DNA from: Jaltomata sinuosa
Lineage: Eukaryota; Streptophyta; Magnoliopsida; Solanales; Solanaceae
Assembly: GCA_003996215.1 (NCBI GenBank)
Contig: QJPP01002912.1
Span: forward strand, 636,792 to 700,791
Length of the DNA stretch: 64,000 nucleotides
Direction: 5' to 3'
Notes under the pieces: generated by a model
The model's input: only the letters and a program-made list of their open reading frames with translations
Told to the model about the DNA's origin: nothing
The model's database searches: none
Made by a program: the position numbers and the translations under genes
Part shown: positions 22,925 to 34,139 of the stretch, piece after piece
How positions within the stretch are numbered: position 1 is the stretch's first letter
Layout: every line of letters begins with the position of its first letter

Positions 22925-25162
22925 GTATCTGGTGATATGGATGGGACTGATGATGTGGCACCTATAGTAGTGTTAGTGGTAGTGACAGTGGCCCTCGCGC
23001 TTAATAGATCAGCAATGGGAGGGACAATAGTAGATGCCCTCCTAATAGTGGCAGACTCCAGAATCCCAAGAACAAATGATGTGTCTCCTCCGACAACTGG
23101 AGCCGAACTGGTAGACTCACCCTGAAGTCTCCATCGTTATGCCTCCTCATGAATGCGCATGTCATCTCGAGATTGCTTCAAGGCAGTAGCGGTGTCTTTT
23201 CTTAGCCTCATAGGATCCATCTCCACCTCATAAGTGACCTCAGTGCGCACTCTTTTCTCTCTAGCACCAGGAAGCATATGCTCTTTCTCAGTAAATAAAT
23301 CAACCACCTGGTGCTGTATTTCTGGCACTGCAATGGGAACAGAAGGTACAATAAGAGTTTGGCTAGTGTCGATAGATCTGATATCCTCTTTGAGTCATGC
23401 TAGCTCATCCTGAATGTGTCCTAAATCAGGGCTCTGTATAGTTTGTAACCGATTGTTCAGTTGGTGCTCAAATCCATCTATTCGCATGGATATCTCATGC
23501 ACGACCCGATCTATCTCAGTCTATGCCCTAGCCTTAGCAGCTACAACTGTGGATCTCACCCAAGGCTTTAGCTGATCTAATAGGTCATTCACTAGCTTCT
23601 CAGTGTTGATCTGGCGCTCGATCAGATTCTGGAGAAACTATATAGTAATGGTAACCATACCAGAAGAAGTTGGGCGCAGAGGCATAGTCAGAATGCCAAC
23701 TGGTGGTAGGGAGGTTGAGGGCACAGAAGCTGAAGTTTTGTCACCCTCTGCAGCTACACTCACCCCCATATTATGCATATCAAGTGGGTCTCTCATTGCT
23801 GAGCATTCTTCAACTCTCACTATACCAGCTGAGATAGAGGATGAAGCTCGTCTGTGTGCAACTGGGTTAGCAGCATCTCTGATCAACCTGGCATCCTGAA
23901 TCCTAGTCACCTCTTGGGTGTGGTCTATATCTGGCATCCGTGGTTCTGCCGACTCCATGCACAAATCGTGAATCAAGCATGAAAAGGGAATGTTGGTGCT
24001 TAGTCGGAAGGCCCGCTCATGAATCTTCTCTAAGATGCAGTGGGGGAAATTTATCTCATAACCAGCCATGATACTGGCCACTAGGACTATGAGGTCGGGT
24101 GTCAAAGTATTATCTACCTGAGTCAGATAAATGTGAGATCAGACAATTGGCCATCAAAACTTGCCTGCAAAATTCAAGGTTGCCTTTTTAATGTTGACTT
24201 TGTGAACCCATTCTTTATCCTCGCCATTTTCTGCTATATACCCTACAACCCATCTCAATAAGTCTGCTCTCTGAACTGGGTCCTGTATATTCATTTTATC
24301 TTTAATTGTTTTCATTTTGTAATCAAACTCGACGGTGTAAGCCTATAGCTCATACTCTGGCCCGAACAGAAAATACTGAATAGTACGCTCAGAGATGTCA
24401 ACGGGTGTATGTCACACCAAAGTGTTGGTGAGTGGTGGCAGATCCTAGTATCGCTGCCTTGGCTAAAGGAGTTGACTATCTGTGGCTGCATATGAGGCGT
24501 AAAAATCCTAAACTCTCTCAGGGCAGTAGCTGCTTGAAGGCTCAGCCATCCACCAAAATCTGTAGTGATTAAAGGTAGCATGGATATCAGGTACGGATGT
24601 TAATCCCTCGGTCCAAATCCGCAGTTCCTTAAAGATTCCCCTTTTGGGAAAACCTCTATTATATGGAAAAATCTCCTGCATATATTTGTCATGCATGGTC
24701 GGGACACACCATCTCTGATTATCCTGAGCCTCAAGCCTCTTTACTATGTCAGCCTCTATTTATGTTCGAGTCTCAGCTATCGGGGTGGCCGCACTAGTGA
24801 AACTACTATTACCTGAGTCTGATTCATCATCACCAGACCCATTTTCTTCTCCAGTCCTGGTCCCTGTCCTAGTGTTACTCTCTCAGTTGCTATTACCTTT
24901 ATATGACGACCCCTCTCCCTCTTCAGACTGAGGAGAAATGGTCATTGCTTGTGGTGCAGCTGTGAGTTCTAGCTATAGTGCTGCCTCCTTAATTGCCTAT
25001 GTTTGACTGTCTGTTCCCCTCATCTCATGGTCTGAGTGGGGCAGGCTGAATCTCATAAACCTCCTCAGACCCACTCGCTTCAGGTTCATCGGGCTCATCT
25101 GTAAGTCTATACTTGAATTGACTAACCCCTTCTTTGAATGCTTTTCTGTTCTTCGAATGCAT
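22925..25162 (-). pseudogene. ORF2 of element B (putative plant transposon protein-like)
   Basis: One reading frame can be followed for about 745 codons with scattered stops. Start MHSKNRKAF at 25162, right after a TAG|GTACC acceptor. Domains in order: acidic/Ser-Thr start; MHDKYMQEIFPYNRGFPKRG; DFYASYAATDSQLL; HTPVDISERTIQYFLFGPEY; ADLLRWVVGYIAENGEDKEW; LNFAGKFW, LTQVDNTLTPDLIVLVASIM, AGYEINFPHCILEKIHERAF; NIPFSCLIHDLCMESAEPRM; TRIQDARLIRDAANP; then a heptad-rich C-terminal part (INTEKLVNDLLDQLKPWV, IDGFEHQLNNRLQTIQ) that may be a coiled coil. The central part fits PF20167-type proteins as I know them. It is the best-preserved copy in the window and lies 3' of pol. Function is not established. 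Confidence 0.75.
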
Positions 25163-25234
25163 GGTACCTACAGGGGAGAATATCAGTATAGCAGAGGCAA
25201 GCAAACCCAAAAAACATCTTAACTTTTTTGTATA

Positions 25235-25575
25235 TGGGGTTCCACGAGTGGGTTTCACGGTCCATGGAATGAATCACGGATCATGATTACCCCTCGTGGT
25301 TCTCAAGAAAATGTCACTGGTTGTAGGTCTGAGTTCTACGAGTGGCATCTATGAATCGTGGTTTGATCCACGACTCGTTGATGCCCTTCATGAAAATCAG
25401 ACAACTTTGTATGTATGCAGGTCTGAGATTCACGAGTTCCATCCACCACTCGTGGAATGATCAACGGCTCATGGATGACCCTCGTGAAAATCAGACTTGA
25501 GAACAGACCTCTGATATGATTTCTACGAGTGCATTCCATGGTTTGTGGAATGAACCACGACCCCTAGAATGCCCT
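25235..25575 (-). repeat. Palindrome cluster 1 of element B (CCACGANTCGTGG)
   Basis: At least eight degenerate copies: CCACGAGTGGGTTTCACGG near 25242, TTCTACGAGTGGC near 25334, CCACGACTCGT at 25368-25378, CCACCACTCGTGGAATGATC near 25451, CTACGAGTGCATTCCATGG near 25522, TTGTGGAATGAACCACGACC near 25544. It lies in the probable ORF2 leader intron, just upstream of the acceptor at 25168. Confidence 0.85.
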
Positions 25576-26104
25576 CGTGATCACTCTAACAGTAGAAAAC
25601 CAGATTTTTCATAATTTTAATCACATAAAAACCAGCGGACATGACTACTCAATTATTTTAGGTATTCACTCACACAAACCATCATCCCAAGGGTTTTACA
25701 CAATTAATTCTCATAAAGGTCACCCTAGGTCAAGTTATTTCACCCCAAAACTTCAACTAAGGTTAGAATCGGCTTCATACCTTAGAATTTATGGGAGAAC
25801 TTGAGTGAATCCTTGTGATTTTAAGCAGACACCTCGACCCACGACCAACTATTAAGCTTTAAGAAATTTTTCGGCACTTTGGTGAAGAAATAGTAGCAAA
25901 AGCGTATGGGGGGAATCAATTTGGGGAGTTATTTATGGAAATTAATGAGTTGCTGGAGGATTAGTAGGGATTTTTGTGTTTGAATGTAATTAGTAGAGTG
26001 TAGGGTCAGTTTGGCTATGAACAATGGGGGAAAATTGAATTTGGGTATGATTTAAACAAAAGAGGTCGCGGGTCGGGTCGGGTTTTAGTGGGTAAACAGT
26101 AATA
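25576..26104 (-). other. Leader intron body of ORF2, element B
   Basis: AT-rich, no coding signal. The inferred intron runs 25168-26121: donor CCCAG|GTAAGTTTTC on the - strand at 26121, acceptor CCCCTGTAG at 25168. Another possible donor, CTAAG|GTATGAAG, lies near 25785. Confidence 0.5.
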
Positions 26105-26395
26105 ATTATAAGAAAACTTACCTGGGTTCCATGAGTCATGTTTACGAGTCGTGAACTGAACCACGGCTCGTAGAATAGGCTCGTGGAATAAGTCCTGCCA
26201 CTCATTTCTTCATATGATTCTTACAAGCCAAAACCATGACCCGTGATTGGAATCACGGCTCATGGAACTGGATTGTGGAACCTGTCCTGCAGATGGACAA
26301 ATTTCTCTGAGTTTAACGAGTTGGATCTACGACTCATGGACTGATCCATGGTCCGTAAGCCTTGCTCGTGGAACCATACTTACCCATTTTCTGAG
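26105..26395 (-). repeat. Palindrome cluster 2 of element B
   Basis: Copies include CCATGAGTCATG near 26129, ACGAGTCGTGAACTGAACCA near 26143, CCACGGCTCGTAGAATAGGC near 26161, ACCCGTGATTGG near 26239, ATCTACGACTCATGGACTG near 26327 and ATCCATGGTCCGTAAGC near 26345. It starts immediately at the probable splice donor (26121) and extends upstream, the same layout as cluster 2 in element A. Confidence 0.85.
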
Positions 26396-26453
26396 TTTAT
26401 CTTTTTCAGAACTTTTTCTCCACTTATTCCTACACACATAACAATCATTAGCC

Positions 26454-26612
26454 TTGGGTTGCCTCCCAAGAAGAGCCTGATTTAACGTTGCGTCATGACG
26501 CAGGTCACTTGACTACTCATACTTCATCAAGTTTCCTCATGGGTTGCCTCCCATGAAAAGCCTGATTTAACATCGCGGCACGATGCATGTCACTTGATTA
26601 CTCAGACTTCAT
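26454..26612 (-). repeat. Twin junction motif after pol, element B
   Basis: Two tandem copies of an ~80-bp unit, each with GGGTTGCCTCCCA, AGCCTGATTTAAC, GTCACTTGA and CTTCATCAAGTT (first 26454-26533, second 26534-26612). A single relative follows the protease in element A (15037). Confidence 0.85.
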
Positions 26613-26639
26613 CAAGTTCCTTGGTTACTAAGAATTCAC

Positions 26640-27996
26640 CAAGGGTCCAAACTTTAATCGCTTTAAGCTCTTCTGCAGTTCCCAAATAAGCTTTTATATG
26701 CTAACTATTTGCTTTGAACCTCTTTCCCTAATGATTTTCAAGTTCAACAGCACCATGTGGGAATACTTACTTGGACTTCAACTTGCCAGAAAACAAGTGA
26801 AGTCTAGAATTGAAGAGTAGGACCAAATCACCAGGCTGGAAATCACTCTTCTCAATCTTTTGGTCATGGTACAACTTCATCTTTTCCTTATACAAGGCTG
26901 AACTTTCATAGGCGTTGAGGCAAAACTCATCTAACTCATTCAACAGCCCAAGCCGCTGAAATGACATTGCAGACTAGTCTAAATTCATCTTCTTCAATGC
27001 CCACATGGCCTTATGCTCTAGCTCAATAGGTAGATGGAATGATTTCCCAAACACAAGCTGATTTGGTGACATACCTATTGGTGTCTTGTACGCAGTACGG
27101 TATGCCCACAAAGCATCATCTAGTTTCCTAGATCAATCCATTCTATTTGCATTGATAGTATTCGATAGGATTAACTTTATCTCATGGTTGGAAACCTCAA
27201 CTTGCCCACTAGTATGGGGATGATAGGGGGTTGCAACCTTGTGTTTCACTCCATACTTCTCAAGCAAAGCCCGAAATAGCTTGTTGCAAAAGTGAGAGCC
27301 TCCACTGCTAATAATCACCCATGGTGTACCAAATCTGAAAAATATGGTCTTTTTCAAGAATTATGTGACACACTTTCCTTCATTACTAGGAAGCGCAACC
27401 ACCTCCACCCATTTAGATACGTAGTCAACAGCCACCAATATGTACCGATTTCCATTCTACATCACAAACGGGCCCATAAAGTCAATACCCCATACATCAA
27501 ACAGTTCAATCACAAGGATGGGAGTAAGAGGAAGCTCTTGCCTTCTTGATATACCTCCTTCCTTCTGACACCTACTGCAAGCTTTAGCAAAATCATGGGC
27601 GTCTTTGTGGATGGTTGTCCAATAGTAGCCTCATTGCAAGATCTTGTGAGCGGTTCAGATTCCACTATGGTGTCCCCTAACAGGGGATGAATGGCAAGCC
27701 TCTAGTATCTCCATCATTTCAGCTTCTGGCACATATCTACGGATCATGGTATCAGCACACACATTAAACAAGAATGGCTCCTCCCAGAAGAATTTCTCAA
27801 CATCAGACATGAACTTTCTTCGTTGGTGGACAAACATATCAGGAGGTACTACATCACTTGCCAAATAGTTGGCAAAGTTTGTAAACCATGGAATCAGATC
27901 TTGGGAGGCAGCCAACACTTGCTCATCTGGGAACCAATCATCAATCTCTTGCTCATCATTCAGCTTCAGCATCACTTCTTCCTCTAGTCTGGACAA
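26640..27996 (-). pseudogene. Athila integrase, element B
   Basis: Integrase that would join element cDNA to the chromosome. Zinc module: ILEACHSSPVRGHHSGI then CSRCQKEGGI. Core: WGIDFMGPF (first Asp), then VIISSGGSHFCNKLF, where the second catalytic Asp of the usual ISDGGSHF is Ser; GQVEVSNHEIK holds the Glu. Distal part: WAYRTAYKTPIGMSPNQLVF, LNELDEFCLNAYESSALYKE, KSDFQPGDLVLLFNSRLHLF. Stops and shifts break it near 27655, 27360 and 27132. Loss of the second Asp alone would abolish catalysis. Confidence 0.92.
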
Positions 27997-28334
27997 GTGA
28001 TTTGCTACCTAATTTTTTGTTCCCTTTCGGTCCTTGACCTCAAAGTCAAACTCTTGTAGCAACAACACCCACCTACTCAATCTAGGCTTAGCATCCTTCT
28101 TCGCCATGAGGTACCTAAGAGTTGCATGGTCAGTGTGCAAGAAGCTCTTATTCTGTCACTGTATAGTTCTTTTGAGCAAGGTTGAGTGCTTTGCTAGCAT
28201 AAAAGATGGGATGAAGAATCTTTTCACGTATTTGGACTAAGACTTCTCCTAGCGCCACTCCACTAGCATCGCACATAACCTCAAGAGGCTGAGACCAATC
28301 AGGTGAAATAATAACGTTTCCTTGAGGCACTCAA
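27997..28334 (-). pseudogene. Athila RNase H, element B
   Basis: Degrades the RNA template during reverse transcription. PLEVMCDASGVALGEVLVQ gives the first catalytic Asp, followed by HPIFYASKALNLAQKNYTVTE. The middle of the domain is damaged near 28140, then TDHATLRYLMAKKDAKPRL near 28090 and KDRKGTKN.VANHLSRLEEE near 27985 (the dot is a stop). It continues into the integrase. Confidence 0.85.
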
Positions 28335-29646
28335 ATGCCTTCAGACATGCATCATCAAAAACAAACTTCACCTCCTTCTCCAATAACTTGCACAAGGGAT
28401 GTGGAATTTTAGAAAAGTCTTTAATAAACCTACGATAGAAACCAGCATGCCCCAAAAAGCTTTGAATACCCTTCATAGAAACTGGTGGAGGTAATTTTTC
28501 AATCACCTCTATCTTCGCTTTATCGACCTCAATACCCTTCTTAGAGATCCAATGGCCCAGCACTTTACCCTCTTTGATCATGAAGTGACATTTTTCCCAA
28601 TTCAGCACTAGGTTACAATCTTCACATCTTTTTAGCACACAACTCAGATGAGCCAAACAATCATCAAAAGAGTCACCAACAACCAAAAAATCATCCATGA
28701 ACACCTCAATAGTGTCCTCCACCATGTTTGAGAAAATTCACATCATACAATGTTGAAATATTACTGGGGAATTGCATAGACCAAACGTCATCCTCTTGAA
28801 AGAAAATATCCCATATAGACAGGTGAGAGTGGTCATCTCTTGGTCTTCAAGAGCAATTGAGATCTGATTATATCTTGAATAACCATCGAGAAAATAATAC
28901 CATCCTCTACCAGGAAAATGATCTAACATCTGATCCATGAACGACATCAGAAAATGGTCTTTCTCAGTCCAAGCATTCAGCTTCCTATAGTACATGCATA
29001 TACGCTAGCTTGTGACTTGCCTCATCAGAATTAACTCATTCTTTGCATTTGGGACCACAGTAATTCCACCCTTTTTGGGAACACACTGAACCGGGCTCAC
29101 CCACTTGCTGTCTGCAATAGGGTAAACTACATTCGCATCTAGCCACTTGATGATCTCCTTCTTGACAACCTCTTGCATAGGCTAATTCAATCTATGTTGG
29201 TGCTCAATACTCGAAATGCAATTTGTCTCTAGCTGAATTTTAAGCATGCAAATTTCAGGAAGAATCCCAATTATGTCAGCAATGGACCAACCAATGGCCC
29301 TCTTGAACTTTCTCAAAATAAAAACCAGAGCTTCAACTTGCCCCTCATCTAAGTCAACAACAATAATAACTGGCAAGGTGTTATTAGCTCCCAAGAACAC
29401 ATATCAGAGGTGAGAAGGAAGTGTTTTGAGCTCCAAGATTGGAGGCTCCTTAATAGATGGCCTAGCTGGTGGTATCTGTCGATTCTTTAGGTTTAAATCA
29501 ATCTTCTTCAAAGTGTAAGTATAAGACCCCATACATGCAAGTGCTTCCACCATATCATCATATTCCTCAATATCATCTCCATTAAAATTCATGATGACAG
29601 CTGCAAGTGCTTCAACACCAAGTCTCTCTTGAACAGGCACTATCAA
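28335..29646 (-). pseudogene. Athila reverse transcriptase, element B
   Basis: RT with its N-terminal connection. Landmarks: RPSIKEPPILELKTLPSHL near 29415-29470; VVKKEIIKWLDANVVYPIAD near 29110-29175; WVSPVQCVPKKGGITVVPN; YYFLDGYSRYNQISIA (first Asp region); TFGLCNSPVIFQHCMM; FMDDFLVVGDSFDDCLAHL, the catalytic x-DD box; LGHWISKKGIEVDKAKIEVI; FLGHAGFYRRFIKDFSKI. Stops at several points, including between the CMM end at 28738 and the next piece. Sequence strongly Athila-like. Confidence 0.92.
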
Positions 29647-29689
29647 CTACTCCCCATCAACCACATCTATAACTGCTACTACCCGCATG

Positions 29690-30200
29690 TCATCATGATG
29701 TTTCATAGACTGGCAGACATTGAAAGTTACTACCTCATTATTAAGTTTGAATTTCATCTGCCTAGTCTCCAAGTCAACTAAGGCACGTCTGGTGCAAGGA
29801 ATGGGCATCCCAAGATGATGGGAACCTCAAAGTCAACCTCATAGTCAATAATCACAAAGTCTATAGGGAAGATGAAAGTGTCAACTTTCACAAGTACATC
29901 ATAGAGAATTCCCACTAGCCTTTTCACTGTTTGATCTGCCATAAGAAGTCGCATTATAGTTGGTTTGGAGGCTCCTAAGCCCAGCTATTTGAACACTGCT
30001 AGTGGCATTATATTAATACTAGCACCCAGATCACACAATGCTTTCGCAAAATAGAATGCTCCAATCATGCACAGAATAGTGAAAGCTCTAGGATGTTCCT
30101 TTTTCTGCACCAGAGAACGGGAGGCTATTGCACTCTAATGGTGCAAATTATCAGCTGGATCAAAACTCACAGTTCTCTTCTTTGTCACCAGGTCCTTTAT
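29690..30200 (-). pseudogene. Athila aspartic protease, element B
   Basis: The - strand shows AKALCDLGASINIMPLAVFK near 29985-30040 with the full DLGAS active site, then LGLGASKPTIMRLLMAD, LVKVDTFIFPIDFVIIDYEV and VPIILGCPFLA. This is the standard plant gypsy retropepsin layout between gag and RT. Stops lie within and after it. Confidence 0.85.
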
Positions 30201-30534
30201 GAACTTCGCATACCCAGGCATCTTATTTAATGCTTCAACCAACAGAATATTCACTGAAAGTTGTTTTAACATGGAGATGAACTTGTGGTATTTACCTTCC
30301 TCAGCCTTTTTACCAATCTCTGTGGATAGGGTAGAGGAGACAATGGCATGGGTTTCAAGACCTATGGAACCTCATTGTTCTTCTCCTTGGCATCATTAGA
30401 CTTTTTCTCACTTAGATTTTCAACGCTATCCTTTACCTCTAAATCGACCATAATCTCAGCATCATCTTTCTCAGGATCAATCAGCTCATTAACAACTATA
30501 GGAAAAAGGGAATCAATAGTCTGTTTCCCACTTC

Positions 30535-32225
30535 GAGTAGTCACAGCCATGCACTATCAATCATTCTTCAGATTCTGAATTGTGTCACTTGGGAGAGTAC
30601 CCTTTGGATGCTGATTTAGGGTTGTAGACATTTGGTTCATCTGTGTCTCAATCTGGTTTATGGATACAGAATGAGCCTCTACCTTTTGACTCATACCTGA
30701 AAGGTTAGCGTGCATTTTCTTTATGTTTCCATCCATAGAATCAACCTTTTTCAATACCTTGTTAATCAGCTCCCTCATGGATGGTTTTTCAGGTCCTGAT
30801 TCACGATTTCCCAGAGGGACATACAGGTCACTTCTATCATTCTTGTAGCCATTCCTCTTGTGCCAGTCACCATCCCTATCTCTACCTCTGCTCCTATCTC
30901 TATAGCCAGAAAGGTTGTAGTTGTTATTTCTATTTCTATTCAGATCTTGATTTCCCTGGCCATTGGCCGGGAAACCCACCACTTGATCATTCAGATAACT
31001 AACTTCTTCATCAGATTCTTTCTCATCTAGATTTGGTGCCTTTCCTTGTGAACCGATAGATTTCACCTTTTCTACCCTATCATTTAGGATTTGCTTCGCA
31101 ATCAAACCTATGCTTGTCTTCAAATTAGCAACATCCTGTCTAATCTCCTGCAAATCTTGATAGTCAATGGATTTCCCAACCCCATAAGTTCTTGCTGGAC
31201 TCTCAAACTCTCTAGTATGCCAGGCCCTGTTGGTCTTGGTAACCCTATCAAGCATCTCAGAAGCTTCTTCATAAGTATTTTCCATTAATGCTCCCCCAGT
31301 TACAGTATCAGCTACTGCTTTGGTATTGGCATTCAGTGGCTCTGCAGAAGATCTCCATTAGATGATCCGAAGGGATTTTGTATTTCGGCACCTATTTTAG
31401 CTTCTTATTGAACCTCAGCCATGTTTCATATAGTGCCTCTGTGGGTAGATGCTTAAAGTTGTAGACCTCTTGCTTTAGCTGCAACATCCTTAATGGAGGA
31501 AAGAACCTCTCCAAAAACTGAGTCTTCAGCTCCAGCCATGTGTACATAAGATTATCAGGCAATTTTGTATGCCATAAAGTTGTCTCTCCAATCAAAGAAA
31601 ATGGAAATAGCCTCAGTCTAATAGCATATTGCCCTACTCCTCATAGATTATAAGCTGCGCAAATCCCCATAAAATTTGTCACATGTAGATTTTCATCCTC
31701 AGCAGGCTTTCCAGCAAATAGTCCTTTCAGGTTCAACAACTAGATCATATTGCTGGTAATGTCAAACTTTGTACCTTTAGGTAGTGGTGGCAATACGATG
31801 GGTCCAGTAGTCCATATGTCATCAACATTATCTTCATCAAGATTGAAACGAGGGACATGCCTTGGTTGTTGCATGTGTCAACCTCTATTCCCTCTTGGTG
31901 CAACTGGATCATGAGGCACATTGCGTCGGACTGCCTCATCTCTCACATCTTGAGCATTTAGTGCGGCTTGACGAGCAACTTGTTTTCATGCTTGCCTTGC
32001 TTACTCAGCTGCCGCATTTTGAGCTGCAAGGTCTACGACACTTTGAGCATCTTCAGCAATTTGGGCATCTTCTTCTGCCTGTTTCTTCTGCTCTTCTTTG
32101 GCCAACATCCGAGTTGTGGCCTCTTCTGATGTCTCGTAAACTCCCTATTTAACCATGTTTCTCAGAGTTCATTGGAGTTCTAGTCGAATGGAATTACAGG
32201 ATTGCCTTGACTTCTTGTACTGGGC
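30535..32225 (-). pseudogene. Athila gag, element B
   Basis: Capsid gene directly after the primer site. Landmarks: LLNLKGLFAGKPAEDENLHV near 31680-31740; RLRLFPFSLIGETTLWHTKL; WLELKTQFLERFFPPLRMLQ; LPTEALYETWLRFNKKLK; EMLDRVTKTNRAWHTREFES near 31210-31255; then a charged, Asn/Arg-rich linker (GQGNQDLNRNRNNNYN near 30920-30965, SRGRDRDGDWHKRNGYKNDR) and NQHPKGTLPSDTIQNLKND near 30560-30615. Parallels the gag of A. Stops near 31391 and 31630. Confidence 0.9.
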
Positions 32226-32337
32226 ATGCACGAGTGTGCAACCTGTGCAATAAAACAAAAACAACAGAAAAAAGTAAAATTAGGAAATAAGAACTAATAG
32301 TGAAATAAACACAATCTCTCTTAATCCAAAATCGTAT

Positions 32338-32355
32338 TCCCCGACAACGGTGCCA
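32338..32355 (-). other. tRNA-Asp primer binding site, element B
   Basis: The - strand reads TGGCACCGTTGTCGGGGA, an 18-base near match to the tRNA-Asp complement, five bases inside the LTR edge at 32361. Confidence 0.9.
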
Positions 32356-32360
32356 AAATC

Positions 32361-33400
32361 TGATATGCGCAAATTACACCTCCTTATAGAAGCATAAAGT
32401 GGTCGATGTTCAAATATAAACCTCAACGAAGGTTTGGGTCAATCCCACAGGGAATATGGATGGACTAGGGTCAATTATGTTTACTCGTGCTCTTAGCCAT
32501 TTATTTCCCTACAAGGAGGGGGAGGGTTTATAGTAACAAGTAGTAATTGTAATTCAAATTTGAACAAGTAACAAAGTAACAGCTTTGAGTGTTGTAATCA
32601 ATGAGAAAAGAAACTAGGATAGTGTTCCCCATTGGATCATAACTTAATAAGTGTTGTACTAGCAATCTATTATGGTGCTTAGCATGCAATATCGATAAGT
32701 TAGGTTCACCTAAATGGTTGGTCCCCTAGATATATAATTTCACCATGCACCTTGATCCGGCTATGGGTGTATGCTTTACTAACCTTTACCCTTGATCCCA
32801 GATTAGCTAATCTCTGACAAGGTCAAGCTATTAGATGAGGGTTGATAGCCTCAAATCTCCATTGTAACCAACCATTTTCCCATTCATTACCTCCTTGGTC
32901 TGGAAAGTAAGAATAAGGCGAGTTCTAATATTTGTAACCGTTAAAAATCAATCAAAGCAAAGGGAAGAATAATACATGCATAACACCATCCTAGAATTTC
33001 TAAGTACTTTGCCTACTTCATTAATCCTTCATGGTTCTCACAACTCTAGTTGTGAATTTAGCTACTCATGTTCATAAGCAGACAATCAGAAGTTGTTGAA
33101 GTATTCATGATCATATACTTACAAGAAGAAGTAAAGAAATCCAAAAACTTGAATAATTGAAGAAGAAATCAAGAATCAAGAACTATTAATGTGTTAATCT
33201 CCCAAAATCAATAACAAATCAATACCTAGTGTTTACGAATGTGTTTCCTACAAAATATCAAGCATAAAATGTAAAAAGAAAACCTAGGAAAGGTATTTAT
33301 AGACATAATAAATCCTATCGTATTTAAACAAGGAAAACTGGAATCGACAACTTCCACGGATACAGTCTATGATCCGTGGAAACTTCTACGGGTCGTCAAC
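32361..33400 (-). repeat. 5' LTR of element B, truncated
   Basis: Matches 19700-20740. The copy stops at about 33400 within a B-type motif (ACTTCTACGGGTCGTCAACA) and is followed without gap by a + strand integrase end. The missing part is the U3 start of the LTR. Confidence 0.9.
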
Positions 33401-33904
33401 AGTTGAAGATTGCTCAGAGTCGACAGAAATCATATGCAGATATGAGGAGAAGGGAGTTGGAATTTGAAGTTAATGATTGGGTTTTTCTGAAGGTGTCACC
33501 CATGAAGGGTGTGATGAGATTTGGCAAGAAAGGGAAGCTTAGTCCTATTTTTTGGTCCCTATTAGATTCTTAGGAGAGTTAGTAGTGTTGCTTATGAGTT
33601 GGACTTGACATCGGATTTAGAAGCAGTTCATCCGATTTTCCATGTGTCCTTGTTAAAGAAGTGTGTTGGTGATATTTCCTTGATTATTCCTTTGGAGGCT
33701 GTAAGTGTGAAGGATAGTCTCACTTATGAGGAGGTCCCCGTAGAGATCCTTGACTGTCAGATTCAGAAGTTGAGAAACAAAGAATTCACCTCGGTAAAAG
33801 TCCTTTGGAGAAATAAGCTAGTCGAGGGAGCTACTTGGGAAGCAGAATTAGCCATGAAAGCCAAGTACCCTCATCTCTTCCCTTCCAACTCCACTTCATC
33901 TTGA
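33401..33904 (+). pseudogene. Chromovirus E integrase tail and chromodomain
   Basis: C-terminal end of a gypsy pol: KIAQSRQKSYADMRRRELEF, then FLKVSPMKGVMRFGKKGKLS, a frameshift near 33560-33600, SVAYELDLTSDLEAVHPIFH, VSLLKKCVGD, and the chromodomain LTYEEVPVEILDCQIQKLRN through VKVLWRNKLVEGATWEAEL. The stop at 33902 is the natural end. Everything upstream is missing at the 33400 breakpoint. Confidence 0.9.
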
Positions 33905-34139
33905 GGTAATAGTTTCATCCTTAATATGTCCCTCCGACTCTATTCCATCAGTTCCCCTCATGATCTTAGTATGCATTCATGTTTTTTTTGAAGTTGATTC
34001 AGTCATGTTTTAAGTTGCAAGCTCAGTTTTCATGTTTGTTCTTCGGATTTTTTGTGTTGTTGACTGATGGGCTATTTTTTGTTCAGTTTTCCCTTGTTTA
34101 GTCTTCATTCGAGGACAAATGATACCAAGGGGGAGATAT
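33905..34139 (+). other. Chromovirus E 3' untranslated spacer with polypurine tract
   Basis: Noncoding. It ends in TTCATTCGAGGACAAATGAT and then CCAAGGGGGAGATAT next to the LTR at 34140, the classic chromovirus arrangement. Confidence 0.85.

Larger units (their letters stand above)
19700..33400 (-). mobile_element. Athila-like LTR retrotransposon B, full coding order, decayed
   Basis: On the - strand: truncated 5' LTR (32361-33400), tRNA-Asp primer site, gag, protease, RT, RNase H, integrase, twin junction motif, ORF2, 3' noncoding, 3' LTR (19700-21526). It was inserted in the older gag; its left flank is ATATC (19695-19699), but the matching right flank is lost with the 5' LTR end. All genes carry stops. 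Order and gag sequence match element A, so the two are related families with different LTRs. Confidence 0.9.
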
